From assembly GCF_002214185.1 (NCBI RefSeq), contig NZ_CP022161.1:4401767-4465766 (forward strand): a stretch of DNA of 64,000 nt, in the 5' to 3' direction. Each line of letters starts with the position of its first letter. Position 1 is the stretch's first letter. The notes under the pieces were generated by a model, which worked only from the letters and a program-made list of their open reading frames with translations, had not been told where the DNA came from and did no database searches. Shown in pieces: positions 26,848-34,560 of the stretch. The position numbers were made by a program, and so were the translations under genes. The stretch is from Streptomyces capitiformicae (GTDB lineage Bacteria > Actinomycetota > Actinomycetes > Streptomycetales > Streptomycetaceae).

Positions 26848-27010
26848 CTGGAAAGCCAAGGTGCGCACCTCGAAGTTCGCTGTCGATCCGTCAGGCCCGC
26901 GTCTACGGGCCCGCCAGCGGGCCCCGTGATCGTAGGGGCCTCACCTATGCAACTTACTCACGCTTTACTCGGTTCCCGCTTCCGGTAACGAACGAGGCAG
27001 GATTGTGACC

Positions 27011-27553
27011 ATGTCCAACACTCCCATGGCAGCGAACCCGCTCACCCGGGCCGTACTCGAGATCGACGAGTACGCCTCGGGCCTCGGCTGGGACCAGCCC
27101 GCTCGCCTCTTCGCCCTCGTAGACACCGCGCGCCTCAAGGCCCAGGAACCCGCCCTCGCGGCCCAGCTCGGTCTTCAGGACGAGTCCGAGACCACCGGTC
27201 TCACCCCGATCGAGCAGGACGAGATCCCCGCCGGCAAGGCGCTGGACGAGTTCCTCGGCACCATCGCCTGGCCCGACGCCGTGGCCGGCTGCGCGCTGAC
27301 CGTGGAGCGGCTGATGCTGCCGCCGTCCGCGGAGTCGTCGGTTCCGCACGGGCTGAGCGAGACGAAGCTGACGGCGTGGGTCGCCCAGCACCCCGACCGC
27401 CAGGAGGTCCGCATGACGGTCGCGGTGCTCCGTGACGGCTCCCGCGACTGCGCGATCCGTCTGCGGGAGAAGGACTCCCCGACCGAGGTCCTCACCGGCC
27501 CCGAGCTGGTACCGGGGCTTGCGGAGGCGCTGGCGGCGACGTTCGTGGACTGA
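27011..27553 (+). CDS. PPA1309-family protein
   Basis: 180 aa, soluble. Matches the actinobacterial PPA1309 family by its full-length pattern: GLGWDQPARLFALVDT, then IAWPDAVAGCALTVERL and EVRMTVAVLRDGSRDCAIRL. No function is known. ATG 27011 follows GAGGCAGGATTGTGACC; GTG 27005 two codons earlier is an alternative. It is divergent from the UPF0182 gene, a pairing also seen in other actinobacteria to my knowledge. Confidence 0.88.
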   Translation: MSNTPMAANPLTRAVLEIDEYASGLGWDQPARLFALVDTARLKAQEPALAAQLGLQDESETTGLTPIEQDEIPAGKALDEFLGTIAWPDAVAGCALTVERLMLPPSAESSVPHGLSETKLTAWVAQHPDRQEVRMTVAVLRDGSRDCAIRLREKDSPTEVLTGPELVPGLAEALAATFVD

Positions 27554-27568
27554 TCTTCGCGGGTACGA

Positions 27569-27602
27569 CGTGGGGGCGCCCGGCTTCGAGGGCGCCCCCA
27601 CG
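27569..27602. terminator. Bidirectional hairpin between converging genes
   Basis: CGTGGGGGCGCCC pairs perfectly with GGGCGCCCCCACG around an eight-base loop. Confidence 0.88.
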
Positions 27603-27634
27603 CGCGCGTGTACCGTCGCTCCCCGCTGTGCGCG

Positions 27635-28732
27635 TCAGCCCTTGGTGGTGCATTTCGGCAGGTCGGCGGTGTCGCCGGAGCGGATGTCCTCCAGGGCGCC
27701 GAGCGCGTCGTCGATAGTGTCCACCTTGACGAGGGTGAGGCCGTCGGGGGTGTCCTTGGCGGCCGCGGCGCAGTTGTCCTTGGGCGTCAGGAAGTACTCG
27801 GCGCCCTTGCTGCGCGCGCCGACCGTCTTCATCTCGATGCCGCCGATCGGGCCGACCTTGCCCTCGTCGTCGATCGTGCCGGTGCCCGCCACGAACTTGC
27901 CGCCGGTGAGGTTGCCCGGCGTCAGCTTGTCGTAGATGCCGAGGGCGAACATCAGTCCGGCGCTCGGGCCGCCCACGTCGGCGAGCTTGATGTCGATGGT
28001 GAACGGGAACGTGTGATCGGTCCCGGCGGAGATCCCGACGATCGCCCGGTCCTCACCGGTGTCGTCGGACTTGGCGGTGGTGATCGTGACCTTCTCGGTC
28101 TCGGTCGCCGTCTTGTTCTCCTTCTCCGCGGCGGCCTGCGCCTTGGCGGGCACGATGACAAAGTCGACGTCCTCGCCCGGTTTGTGTTTGGTGACCAGCG
28201 TCGCGACATCCTCGGGCGCCTTGACCGCCGTACCGTCGACGGACTTGATGACGTCCCCGGCGTGCAGCTTGCCCTCGGCCGGGGAGTCCTTGAGGACCGT
28301 GGAGACGATCACCCAGGACTTCACCGTTATGTCCAGCTCCTTCAGGGCGGCGACCTTGGCGCTCTCCTGGGACTGGCTGAACTCCTCGGCGTTCTCCTGT
28401 GTCGACTCCTCCTCGGTCTTGCCGTCCGGGTACAGCGTGTCGTGGGGCACGACCTTGTTGTCGTGTGCCAGCCATCCGTACACGGCCTCGACGAGGTTCA
28501 TCTTGTAGTCGGCGCTCGTGACCCGGACGGTGGTCATGTTCAGATGCCCGCTCGTCGCGTAGGTCTTGTGTCCCGAGATCTGCAGCACCGGCTCGCCGCC
28601 GTGGTCCCCGAGCGTGTTCACCGTCGGCCCGGGTGACATCTCCGAATACGGCACGGGAATGAGCACTCCCGCACACAGGAGCGCGATCAGCATCAGGGTG
28701 GAGGCGAGCATCGTCGCGGTGCGGCGTGGCAT
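27635..28732 (-). CDS. PDZ and Lon-like (S16) membrane-anchored protease, YlbL type
   Basis: 365 aa. An N-terminal membrane anchor (LASTLMLIALLCAGVLIPVP) leads to an extracytoplasmic PDZ domain (VSTVLKDSPAEGKLHAGDVI) and a Lon-type proteolytic domain with Ser in GGPSAGLMFALG and Lys in GGIEMK, the Ser-Lys dyad. It corresponds to Rv3194c in M. tuberculosis. The substrate is unknown; the B. subtilis relative YlbL degrades a cell-division inhibitor. It is 72 bases downstream of a 54-aa membrane-protein gene on the same strand. Confidence 0.93.
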   Translation of the reverse strand: MPRRTATMLASTLMLIALLCAGVLIPVPYSEMSPGPTVNTLGDHGGEPVLQISGHKTYATSGHLNMTTVRVTSADYKMNLVEAVYGWLAHDNKVVPHDTLYPDGKTEEESTQENAEEFSQSQESAKVAALKELDITVKSWVIVSTVLKDSPAEGKLHAGDVIKSVDGTAVKAPEDVATLVTKHKPGEDVDFVIVPAKAQAAAEKENKTATETEKVTITTAKSDDTGEDRAIVGISAGTDHTFPFTIDIKLADVGGPSAGLMFALGIYDKLTPGNLTGGKFVAGTGTIDDEGKVGPIGGIEMKTVGARSKGAEYFLTPKDNCAAAAKDTPDGLTLVKVDTIDDALGALEDIRSGDTADLPKCTTKG

Positions 28733-28804
28733 GGAACGACAGTACGGGACAGGTCTGTCAGTGCACTGTCGGGGCCGCCGTCCGGGGCGACGGAGAAGGG
28801 CGGC

Positions 28805-28969
28805 CTAGCCGCCCGTGTGGGACCGCTCCATGGCCTCACGGAAGCGTGTGTAGCCCGCGAGCTCGGTGCCGTCCTCTATGGCCTTGCGGTTCCGGCTGGC
28901 CCAGCCACCCCACAGTCCGGCACCGATCGCAGCCACAAGTGGAATCAGCAACCAGGCGAGCGCCGCCAT
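28805..28969 (-). CDS. Small membrane protein, 54 aa
   Basis: A short gene in the gap before the PDZ protease. The translation begins MAALAWLLIPLVAAIGAG, a membrane segment, then a Trp/Arg stop-transfer (WASRNRK) and a soluble tail (GYTRFREAMERSHTGG). GGGAGGTC lies five bases before the ATG, an excellent ribosome site. Same strand and likely same transcript as the protease downstream. Function unknown. Confidence 0.75.
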   Translation of the reverse strand: MAALAWLLIPLVAAIGAGLWGGWASRNRKAIEDGTELAGYTRFREAMERSHTGG

Positions 28970-29116
28970 GCCGACCTCCCAACCCCATTAACGCGACTGC
29001 AACTGACTGATCAGCAGATTATCTGTCCGCTCTGTCAACGCTCACGCTGGGGGGCGGGTTACGCAACCGGAACGCTCACAGGCGTTTTCCGGTCACGGGC
29101 TTCAGCAGGCTCCGCC

Positions 29117-29278
29117 CCGCCCTCCCGTCGCCCGACCACCACCCCTCAACGAACGGCGCTACGCGCCGACCCTCCCTCCCGTCGCCCGACCACCACCCCT
29201 CAACGAACGGCGCTACGCGCCGACCCTCCCTCCCGTCGCCCGACCACCACCCCTCAACGAACGGCGCTACGCGCCGAC
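29117..29278. repeat. Three 54-bp tandem repeats spanning the moaE stop
   Basis: Units at 29117-29170, 29171-29224 and 29225-29278; the last two are identical and the first differs at one or two bases. Each contains CGGCGC-GTA-GCGCCG (a hairpin) and, on the minus strand, the string TTCGTTGAGGGGTGGTGGTC. The last unit includes the final moaE codons and stop. A diverged single copy lies at 53713-53766. Confidence 0.95.
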
Positions 29279-29725
29279 CCATTCATCTGTGCCGTCGGAG
29301 AACCTCTGGTGCTTCCAGATCGGCACCTCGTGCTTGAGATCGTCGATCAGCTTGCGACAGGCGTCGAAGGCCTCTCCCCGATGCGGACACGACACGGCGA
29401 CTACGACGGCGAGGTCGCCGACCCTGAGATCCCCTATGCGGTGCACCGCCGCGAGCGCCCGTACCGGGTACTCCGCGACGACCTTCTCCGCGATCCGCCG
29501 CATCTCGGCCTCGGCGCTGGGATGGCACGAATAGCCCAGCGCATCGACATCGGCGCCCCCGTCGTGGTTCCGCACCGTCCCCACGAAGAGCGCGGTCCCC
29601 CCGGAGGCGTCGTCCCCGACCGCCCGGAACACCTCATCGACGGAGAGCGGTGTGTCCCGGATACCGATCAGCTTGATGGGCTCGTCAGCCCCGTGCTCAC
29701 CGGGATGATCATTGTTCACTGCCAT
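29267..29725 (-). CDS. moaE: Molybdopterin synthase catalytic subunit
   Basis: 152 aa. Inserts sulfur from the MoaD thiocarboxylate into precursor Z to form molybdopterin. Conserved segments are GTVRNHDGG, YSCHPSAEAEM, VHRIGDLRVGD and LKHEVPIWKHQRF with the two catalytic lysines. The ATG at 29725 begins MAVNNDHPGE; the first 20 residues are an unconserved acidic leader. No moaD lies beside it. MoeZ, which activates MoaD-type carriers, is encoded at 60788. The stop codon sits inside the first of three tandem repeat units. Confidence 0.94.
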   Translation of the reverse strand: MAVNNDHPGEHGADEPIKLIGIRDTPLSVDEVFRAVGDDASGGTALFVGTVRNHDGGADVDALGYSCHPSAEAEMRRIAEKVVAEYPVRALAAVHRIGDLRVGDLAVVVAVSCPHRGEAFDACRKLIDDLKHEVPIWKHQRFSDGTDEWVGA

Positions 29726-29790
29726 GCCCCCATCGTGCCTCACTCGCTCAGCCGTTCGCAGCTGCGGACAACCTGCGTGGGACGGCACCC

Positions 29791-30903
29791 CTACAGCCGC
29801 CGCCGAGCCTTCCGCGCCCGCCGCACCAACGCCGCCGTACCCAGCAGCGCGACCGTCGCGCCAGCGGCCCCCGCCGCCGTCGCGTCCTTCCGCCCCAGCC
29901 GTCGACCAGCCACGGTGTGCCGCCCGGAAACCTCCTCCAGCAGCTCCGCGAGCACCTCCTCGTTCGTCCACTGCGGCCGCCACCCGGCGTCATGCAGCCG
30001 ACTCCCGCTCACGACCCACGGATACATCGTGTACGCCAGATCCCCGGCCGGCGAAGGCGTCAGCCCGATCCGGTGCAGCCGAGCCGCGGCTCCCAGCGCG
30101 ACCGCCGACGGCAGCTCCATCCGCCGGATCCCGCTGAGCTCCTCGACCTCCTCCTGCTCCAGCCATCCCTCGCACCCGACGGCCAGCTCCCCGTCGACCT
30201 TCTCCAGCACGGCGTACTCCAGCGCACCGCACAGATCCTCGACATGGCAGAACTGCCAGGCGGGCCGCGACCCTGCCACCACGAGCAGCCGAGGCGACTC
30301 GAAGTACCTGGTCAGCGCGGTGTCCGTACCTCCGACGAGGACAGCGGGCCGTACGACGGTGACATTGAGGCCCGGATGGGCGCGCGGCGCCCGGCGTGCG
30401 AGCCGCTCGATCTCCAACAGGTCGCCGACCCCGGTCGCCTCGGCGGTCGCCCGCAGCTCGGCGTCCTCGGAGAGCGGCAGCTCATTGTCGGGCAACGCCC
30501 CGTAGACCATCGCCGAGGTGCACAGCACGACCCGGTGCACCCCGGCCGCGGCGGCCGCGGTGAGCACGGTCTGCGTGCCGCGTACGTTGTACGCGCTGCG
30601 CGCCGCAGAATCGGTGCCGAGGTCGAGGTCGACCGCGAGGTGCACCACGACGTCCGCCCCGCGCAGCTTGTCGGCGATCGCCGGGTCCCGTACGTCCAGG
30701 ATGTGCCACTGGGCGGCCGCACACTCGCCGCGCCGCTCGTCGATGGCGATGACCTGCCGGACGTCGTCGGACTCGGCGAGCCGCTCGGTGAGCAGCGCAC
30801 CCACGCCGGACGCGGCGCCGGTGACCGCGACGACGGGTCCGCGTACGGCGGAACTGGTTGAGTGGTTTCGCGCTGCGCGAACCTGCGGATCTGGGGAACT
30901 CAC
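29791..30903 (-). CDS. NAD-dependent epimerase/dehydratase (extended SDR) with C-terminal membrane tail
   Basis: 370 aa. Rossmann glycine motif VTGAASGVGALL near residue 25, CTSAMVYGALPD as the catalytic Ser/Tyr region, but the expected Y-x3-K is replaced by VYGALPDN, so catalysis is doubtful. The last 30 residues form a hydrophobic helix followed by RRARKARRRL, suggesting a membrane anchor. The GTG start at 30903 has GGAG eight bases upstream. It reads toward moaE with a 65-base gap. Substrate unknown. Confidence 0.85.
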   Translation of the reverse strand: MSSPDPQVRAARNHSTSSAVRGPVVAVTGAASGVGALLTERLAESDDVRQVIAIDERRGECAAAQWHILDVRDPAIADKLRGADVVVHLAVDLDLGTDSAARSAYNVRGTQTVLTAAAAAGVHRVVLCTSAMVYGALPDNELPLSEDAELRATAEATGVGDLLEIERLARRAPRAHPGLNVTVVRPAVLVGGTDTALTRYFESPRLLVVAGSRPAWQFCHVEDLCGALEYAVLEKVDGELAVGCEGWLEQEEVEELSGIRRMELPSAVALGAAARLHRIGLTPSPAGDLAYTMYPWVVSGSRLHDAGWRPQWTNEEVLAELLEEVSGRHTVAGRRLGRKDATAAGAAGATVALLGTAALVRRARKARRRL

Positions 30904-31068
30904 CGGGCGTCTCCAGCGGTTGTCTTCAGTACGAACGCGGGTGACGCGTGCGTACCAGGTGGCATCCATCCTGCCGCAGGCCTTCGGTCGGCGGAGCACC
31001 GAGGCCTTAACCCGCCGTGGTGTCTACGCTGGGTGGTGTTCGGGCAGCCGTGCCGTCGGAGAAAACCG

Positions 31069-31101
31069 ATGGCCCTACAAGCCGAGGAATCCCGTGAGTG
31101 A
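31069..31101 (+). other. 10-codon upstream ORF overlapping the start of the DUF2342 gene
   Basis: ATG at 31069 has GGAG eight bases before it and encodes MALQAEESRE, ending TGA at 31099-31101, seven bases past the start of the main gene in another frame. It may couple or dampen translation of the main gene; it may also be incidental. Confidence 0.4.
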
Positions 31102-32509
31102 CACCCCATTCGGATTCGGCCTTCCGCCGGAGGAGCCGGACGACGGCGACGAGGGCAAGAAGAAGGACCAGCAGAGCGGTGGTGGTCAGGGACCGGCCAA
31201 CCCGTTCGGCTTCGCCTTCCCCGGGGCCGGCGGCTCCGGCGCCGACAATCCGTTCGCCGCGATGTTCGGTTCCATGAACCCGGGCGACCTGGGCGCCGCC
31301 TTCCAGCAGCTGGGCCAGATGCTCTCGTACGAGGGCGGCCCGGTGAACTGGGACATGGCCAGGCAGATCGCCCGCCAGACGGTCTCCCAGGGGACCGCCG
31401 ACGGCACGAAGGACGAGAGCGTCGGTCCCGCCGAGCGCACCGCGGTCGAGGAGGCCGTCCGCCTGGCCGACCTGTGGCTGGACGACGCGACGTCGCTGCC
31501 GTCCGGCGCGGGCTCCGCCGTGGCGTGGAGCCGCGCGGAGTGGGTGGAGGCGACCCTGCCCGCCTGGAAGGAGCTCGTCGACCCCGTCGCCGAGCGGGTC
31601 GGCGGTGCCATGGGCGACATCCTGCCGGAGGAGATGCAGGCCATGGCCGGCCCGCTGATCGGCATGATGCGCTCCATGGGCGGAGCCATGTTCGGCACGC
31701 AGATCGGGCAGGCCGTGGGCGTGCTCGCGGGCGAGGTCGTCGGCTCGACCGACGTCGGCCTGCCGCTAGGCCCGGCCGGGAGGGCCGCCCTGCTGCCGCT
31801 GAACGTGGAGGCGTTCGGCAAGGACCTGGGCGTCGCCAAGGACGAGGTGCGGCTCTACCTGGCCCTGCGCGAGGCCGCCCACCAGCGTCTCTTCGCCCAT
31901 GTGCCGTGGCTGCGCTCGCATTTGTTCGGCGCGGTCGAGGGGTACGCGCGCGGGATCAAGGTCGACACGGCCAAGCTGGAGGACGTGGTCGGCCGGTTCG
32001 ATCCGCAGAACCCCGAGGAACTGCAGCAGGCACTCCAGCAGGGCATGTTCCAGCCGGAGGACACCCCGGAGCAGAAGGCGGCACTGGCCCGTCTGGAGAC
32101 GGCCCTGGCGCTCGTCGAGGGCTGGGTGGACGCGGTGGTCCACGCGGCCGCGAAGCCTCGCCTGTCGTCCGCGGACGCGCTGCGCGAGACCCTGCGGCGC
32201 CGCCGCGCCACGGGTGGCCCCGCCGAGCAGACGTTCGCCACGCTGATCGGCCTGGAGCTGCGTCCACGTCGGCTGCGTGACGCCTCCCGCCTGTGGGCCT
32301 CCCTCACGGACGCGCGCGGTGTCGACGGCCGCGACGCCCTGTGGGCCCACCCGGACATGCTGCCCACGGCCTCCGACCTGGACGACCCGGACGGCTTCGT
32401 CCACCGCGAGCAGCTGGACTTCTCCGAGCTGGACAAGATGCTCGGCGAGGCGGCCGACGGCTCCACGGAGAAGCCTGACCTGAAGAAGAAGGACGACGAC
32501 ACCGAGTGA
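31094..32509 (+). CDS. DUF2342 zincin-like metalloprotease family protein
   Basis: 471 aa. The family is described as zinc-dependent metalloprotease or 'F420 biosynthesis associated', with the central motif LREAAHQRLFAHVPWL supplying His/Glu ligands. The N-terminal 80 residues are Gly/Pro/Lys-rich and disordered. The middle is helical with a glycine-rich hydrophobic stretch (IGMMRSMGGAMFGTQIGQ). GTG 31094 has GAGGAA seven bases upstream. It corresponds to Rv3195. The stop overlaps a NUDIX gene by GTGA. The proteolytic activity is inferred, not shown. Confidence 0.88.
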   Translation: MSDTPFGFGLPPEEPDDGDEGKKKDQQSGGGQGPANPFGFAFPGAGGSGADNPFAAMFGSMNPGDLGAAFQQLGQMLSYEGGPVNWDMARQIARQTVSQGTADGTKDESVGPAERTAVEEAVRLADLWLDDATSLPSGAGSAVAWSRAEWVEATLPAWKELVDPVAERVGGAMGDILPEEMQAMAGPLIGMMRSMGGAMFGTQIGQAVGVLAGEVVGSTDVGLPLGPAGRAALLPLNVEAFGKDLGVAKDEVRLYLALREAAHQRLFAHVPWLRSHLFGAVEGYARGIKVDTAKLEDVVGRFDPQNPEELQQALQQGMFQPEDTPEQKAALARLETALALVEGWVDAVVHAAAKPRLSSADALRETLRRRRATGGPAEQTFATLIGLELRPRRLRDASRLWASLTDARGVDGRDALWAHPDMLPTASDLDDPDGFVHREQLDFSELDKMLGEAADGSTEKPDLKKKDDDTE

Positions 32510-33027
32510 GCCTGTACGACGACGCGGTCCTCGTACTGAAGGGCTACGAGGACCAGCCCGAGCTGCGCCAGGCTTACCTCGACCACTTGGCGGCTCACCC
32601 GGACGGCATGTGGAAAGCGTGCGGCGCCGGGCATCTCACGGCGAGCGGCCTGGTGATCGACCCCGAGCGCGGCCGGGTGCTCCTCACCCTCCACAAGAAG
32701 CTGCGGATGTGGCTCCAGATGGGCGGCCACTGCGAGCCGGGGGACAGCTCCCTGGAGGGGGCAGCCCTGCGCGAAGGGACGGAGGAGTCCGGCATCGCCG
32801 GGCTGACGCTGCTCCCGGGCGGACCGGTGCGCCTGGACCGGCATCCGATCCCACCGCCCTGCCACTGCCACTTCGACGTCCAGTATGCGCTGCTGGCCCC
32901 GCCGGACGCCGAGCACCTGGTCAGCGACGAGTCGCTCGACGTCCGCTGGTTCCCGTACGACGAGGTCGCGGACGTGGCCGACGAGTCGGTCGTACGGCTG
33001 CTGGAGGCCACGCGGGCACGGCTGTGA
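32506..33027 (+). CDS. NUDIX hydrolase
   Basis: 173 aa. The NUDIX box is GHCEPGDSSLEGAALREGTE followed by ESG; the first conserved Glu (after G-x5) is replaced by Asp, while the catalytic REGTEE is intact. The substrate is likely a nucleoside diphosphate derivative but cannot be told. The GTG start overlaps the DUF2342 stop, so both are co-translated. A 20-bp terminator stem follows. Confidence 0.92.
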   Translation: MSLYDDAVLVLKGYEDQPELRQAYLDHLAAHPDGMWKACGAGHLTASGLVIDPERGRVLLTLHKKLRMWLQMGGHCEPGDSSLEGAALREGTEESGIAGLTLLPGGPVRLDRHPIPPPCHCHFDVQYALLAPPDAEHLVSDESLDVRWFPYDEVADVADESVVRLLEATRARL

Positions 33028-33033
33028 ACCGGA

Positions 33034-33081
33034 GACATGGGTAAGGGGCGGCCGCTGTTGAGGCCGCCCCTTACCCATGTC
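33034..33081. terminator. Perfect 20-bp hairpin between NUDIX and AIM24 genes
   Basis: GACATGGGTAAGGGGCGGCC pairs exactly with GGCCGCCCCTTACCCATGTC around an eight-base loop. It serves both converging operons. Confidence 0.93.
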
Positions 33082-33093
33082 CCGCGCGGGCGA

Positions 33094-33846
33094 TCAGTTG
33101 CGGCTTCCCCCGAGAGAGTTCCCGCTCAGCCCGCCGGCGCCCATGCCGAACTGCCCGAGCACCCCGGACGTACGCAGGTGCTGCGGCGGCAGCAGCTCGC
33201 TCGGCTGCACCAGGACGTGCCCGCTGCCCCCGAAGTGCATCTCCCAGCCCTCGCCGGTGGAGCCCCGGCGACGCCACACGGCGGAGGTCGAGGTGGGCGC
33301 CTGGAGCTGCGTCCGCAGCGAGGTGGACCAGGCGATGACGGCGTCCGAGTCGACGCAGATGTTCTTCTCGGGGGTCACCTCGAGGGCCAGCGGCTCGCCC
33401 GAGGTCATCAGGACGACCTTGCCGCCGCCGGACAGCTCCAGGTTGTAAGCCCCGGCCGAGGCCACCTCGACGGCGCTGTCCACGGCGACAATGCCGACGT
33501 TGAGCGAACCGTCGAAGGCCAGAACGGCGGAGGAGTCGACGGTGATGCCGCGACCGACCTCCATGATGTGCAGGTACTGCGCGAAGTTGGCGAGATACAC
33601 GATCCCGTTGCCCTTGCAGCGCATGAGCTCGAGCCGCTCACCGGTCATCCGCTCGGCATTGCGCCAGCTGCGGTTGCGGTACTGGCTGTCGAACTCGACC
33701 TGTCCCTCGAACGCGACCATCGCGCCCTGCCGGGCGAGGACGGGGCTGCTGCCGATGGTGACGTCGGTCTTCAGCAGTTGCGGGTTCTGCAGCGTGTAGC
33801 GCTCGGTGTGCTCCACCGGGATGTGCGCGAAGAGTGTGCTGTGCAT
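33094..33846 (-). CDS. AIM24-family protein
   Basis: 250 aa of beta-rich, jelly-roll-like AIM24 domain. Recurrent family patterns are PVLARQGAMVAFEGQVEF, YLANFAQYLHIMEV, and SGEPLALEV...CVDSDAVIAWS. No catalytic residues are known for the family; the yeast homologue is a mitochondrial protein and bacterial members often lie near tellurite-resistance (Ter) genes. Third gene of a three-AIM24 operon. Confidence 0.9.
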   Translation of the reverse strand: MHSTLFAHIPVEHTERYTLQNPQLLKTDVTIGSSPVLARQGAMVAFEGQVEFDSQYRNRSWRNAERMTGERLELMRCKGNGIVYLANFAQYLHIMEVGRGITVDSSAVLAFDGSLNVGIVAVDSAVEVASAGAYNLELSGGGKVVLMTSGEPLALEVTPEKNICVDSDAVIAWSTSLRTQLQAPTSTSAVWRRRGSTGEGWEMHFGGSGHVLVQPSELLPPQHLRTSGVLGQFGMGAGGLSGNSLGGSRN

Positions 33847-33874
33847 GGTGTGCTGGTGCTCCTCTCAGCCCCGG

Positions 33875-34552
33875 TCAGCCACGGATCTTGAAGCGGTCGC
33901 CGGTGTCCTCGCTGGGCTGGACGACCACGAAGCCCTGTCCCTTGAAGCCGATCTGGAAGGCTTCGCCGCTGCCCCGGCCGATGAGCGCACTGGCCTTGAT
34001 GGTGCGGCGGGCCTTCATGTCGAGGCCGTCCGTCCAGGCGATCAGGGCGTCCGGGTCGACGTACGTCTCCCGTTCGGCGCAGTCGAGGGAGATCGGCTCG
34101 CCCCGGCTGACCAGGGCGACCCATCCGGTGCCGCGGATCACGAGGTTGGTCAGACCGGAACCGGAGAGCTTGGCGAGGCCCTTGACCGGCTCGATGGAGA
34201 GCTGGAGGGAGGCGTCGCAGGCCAGCAGGGTGGGGCCGTTGACGGAGAGCGCCTCGTTGTTCAGGTGCAGGATGAGGACGTCACCGCCGTAGTCGGCGAG
34301 GTAGAGCTCCCCGTCGCCCCGGCAGAGCATCAGCTTGCCGCCCTCACCGGTGACCATCTCCTCGGCGCTGCGGCGCAGCGTGGCGGGCGGGCCGTCGAAC
34401 TGCACATAGCCGTCGTACGCGATCATCGAGCCGGCCTTGGCCAGGAGGTCCTGTCCGGTGACCATCATGACCTTGAGCGTCTTGGAGCTGTGAACGCTCA
34501 TACGGACGCCGGTGGGCATGGAGCGGTGCGCGTTGAGTGTCTGGAGGTCCAT
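33875..34552 (-). CDS. AIM24-family protein
   Basis: 225 aa, one AIM24 domain (LLAKAGSMIAYDGYVQF, LYLADYGGDVLILHL, YVDPDALIAWTDGLDM). The start is ATG 34552, eight bases after the stop of the TerD-AIM24 gene, with GAGG nearby; GTG 34564 would overlap that stop. Paralogue of its two neighbours. Function unknown. Confidence 0.9.
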   Translation of the reverse strand: MDLQTLNAHRSMPTGVRMSVHSSKTLKVMMVTGQDLLAKAGSMIAYDGYVQFDGPPATLRRSAEEMVTGEGGKLMLCRGDGELYLADYGGDVLILHLNNEALSVNGPTLLACDASLQLSIEPVKGLAKLSGSGLTNLVIRGTGWVALVSRGEPISLDCAERETYVDPDALIAWTDGLDMKARRTIKASALIGRGSGEAFQIGFKGQGFVVVQPSEDTGDRFKIRG

Positions 34553-34560
34553 GCTCTGCC

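Noticed and set aside
23821..26988. 1055-codon plus-strand ORF opposite the UPF0182 gene
   Set aside because: Shadow frame; the minus strand has clear membrane helices and family pattern.
29117..29278. CRISPR-like regular repeats
   Set aside because: The units are contiguous with no unique spacers, and no cas gene is present.
29076..29282. 68-codon ORF with an 18-residue peptide repeat (GRRVAPFVEGWWSGDGRE)
   Set aside because: It is the translation of the 54-bp tandem DNA repeat, overlaps the moaE stop and lacks a ribosome site; the repeat also occurs as a single non-coding copy elsewhere.
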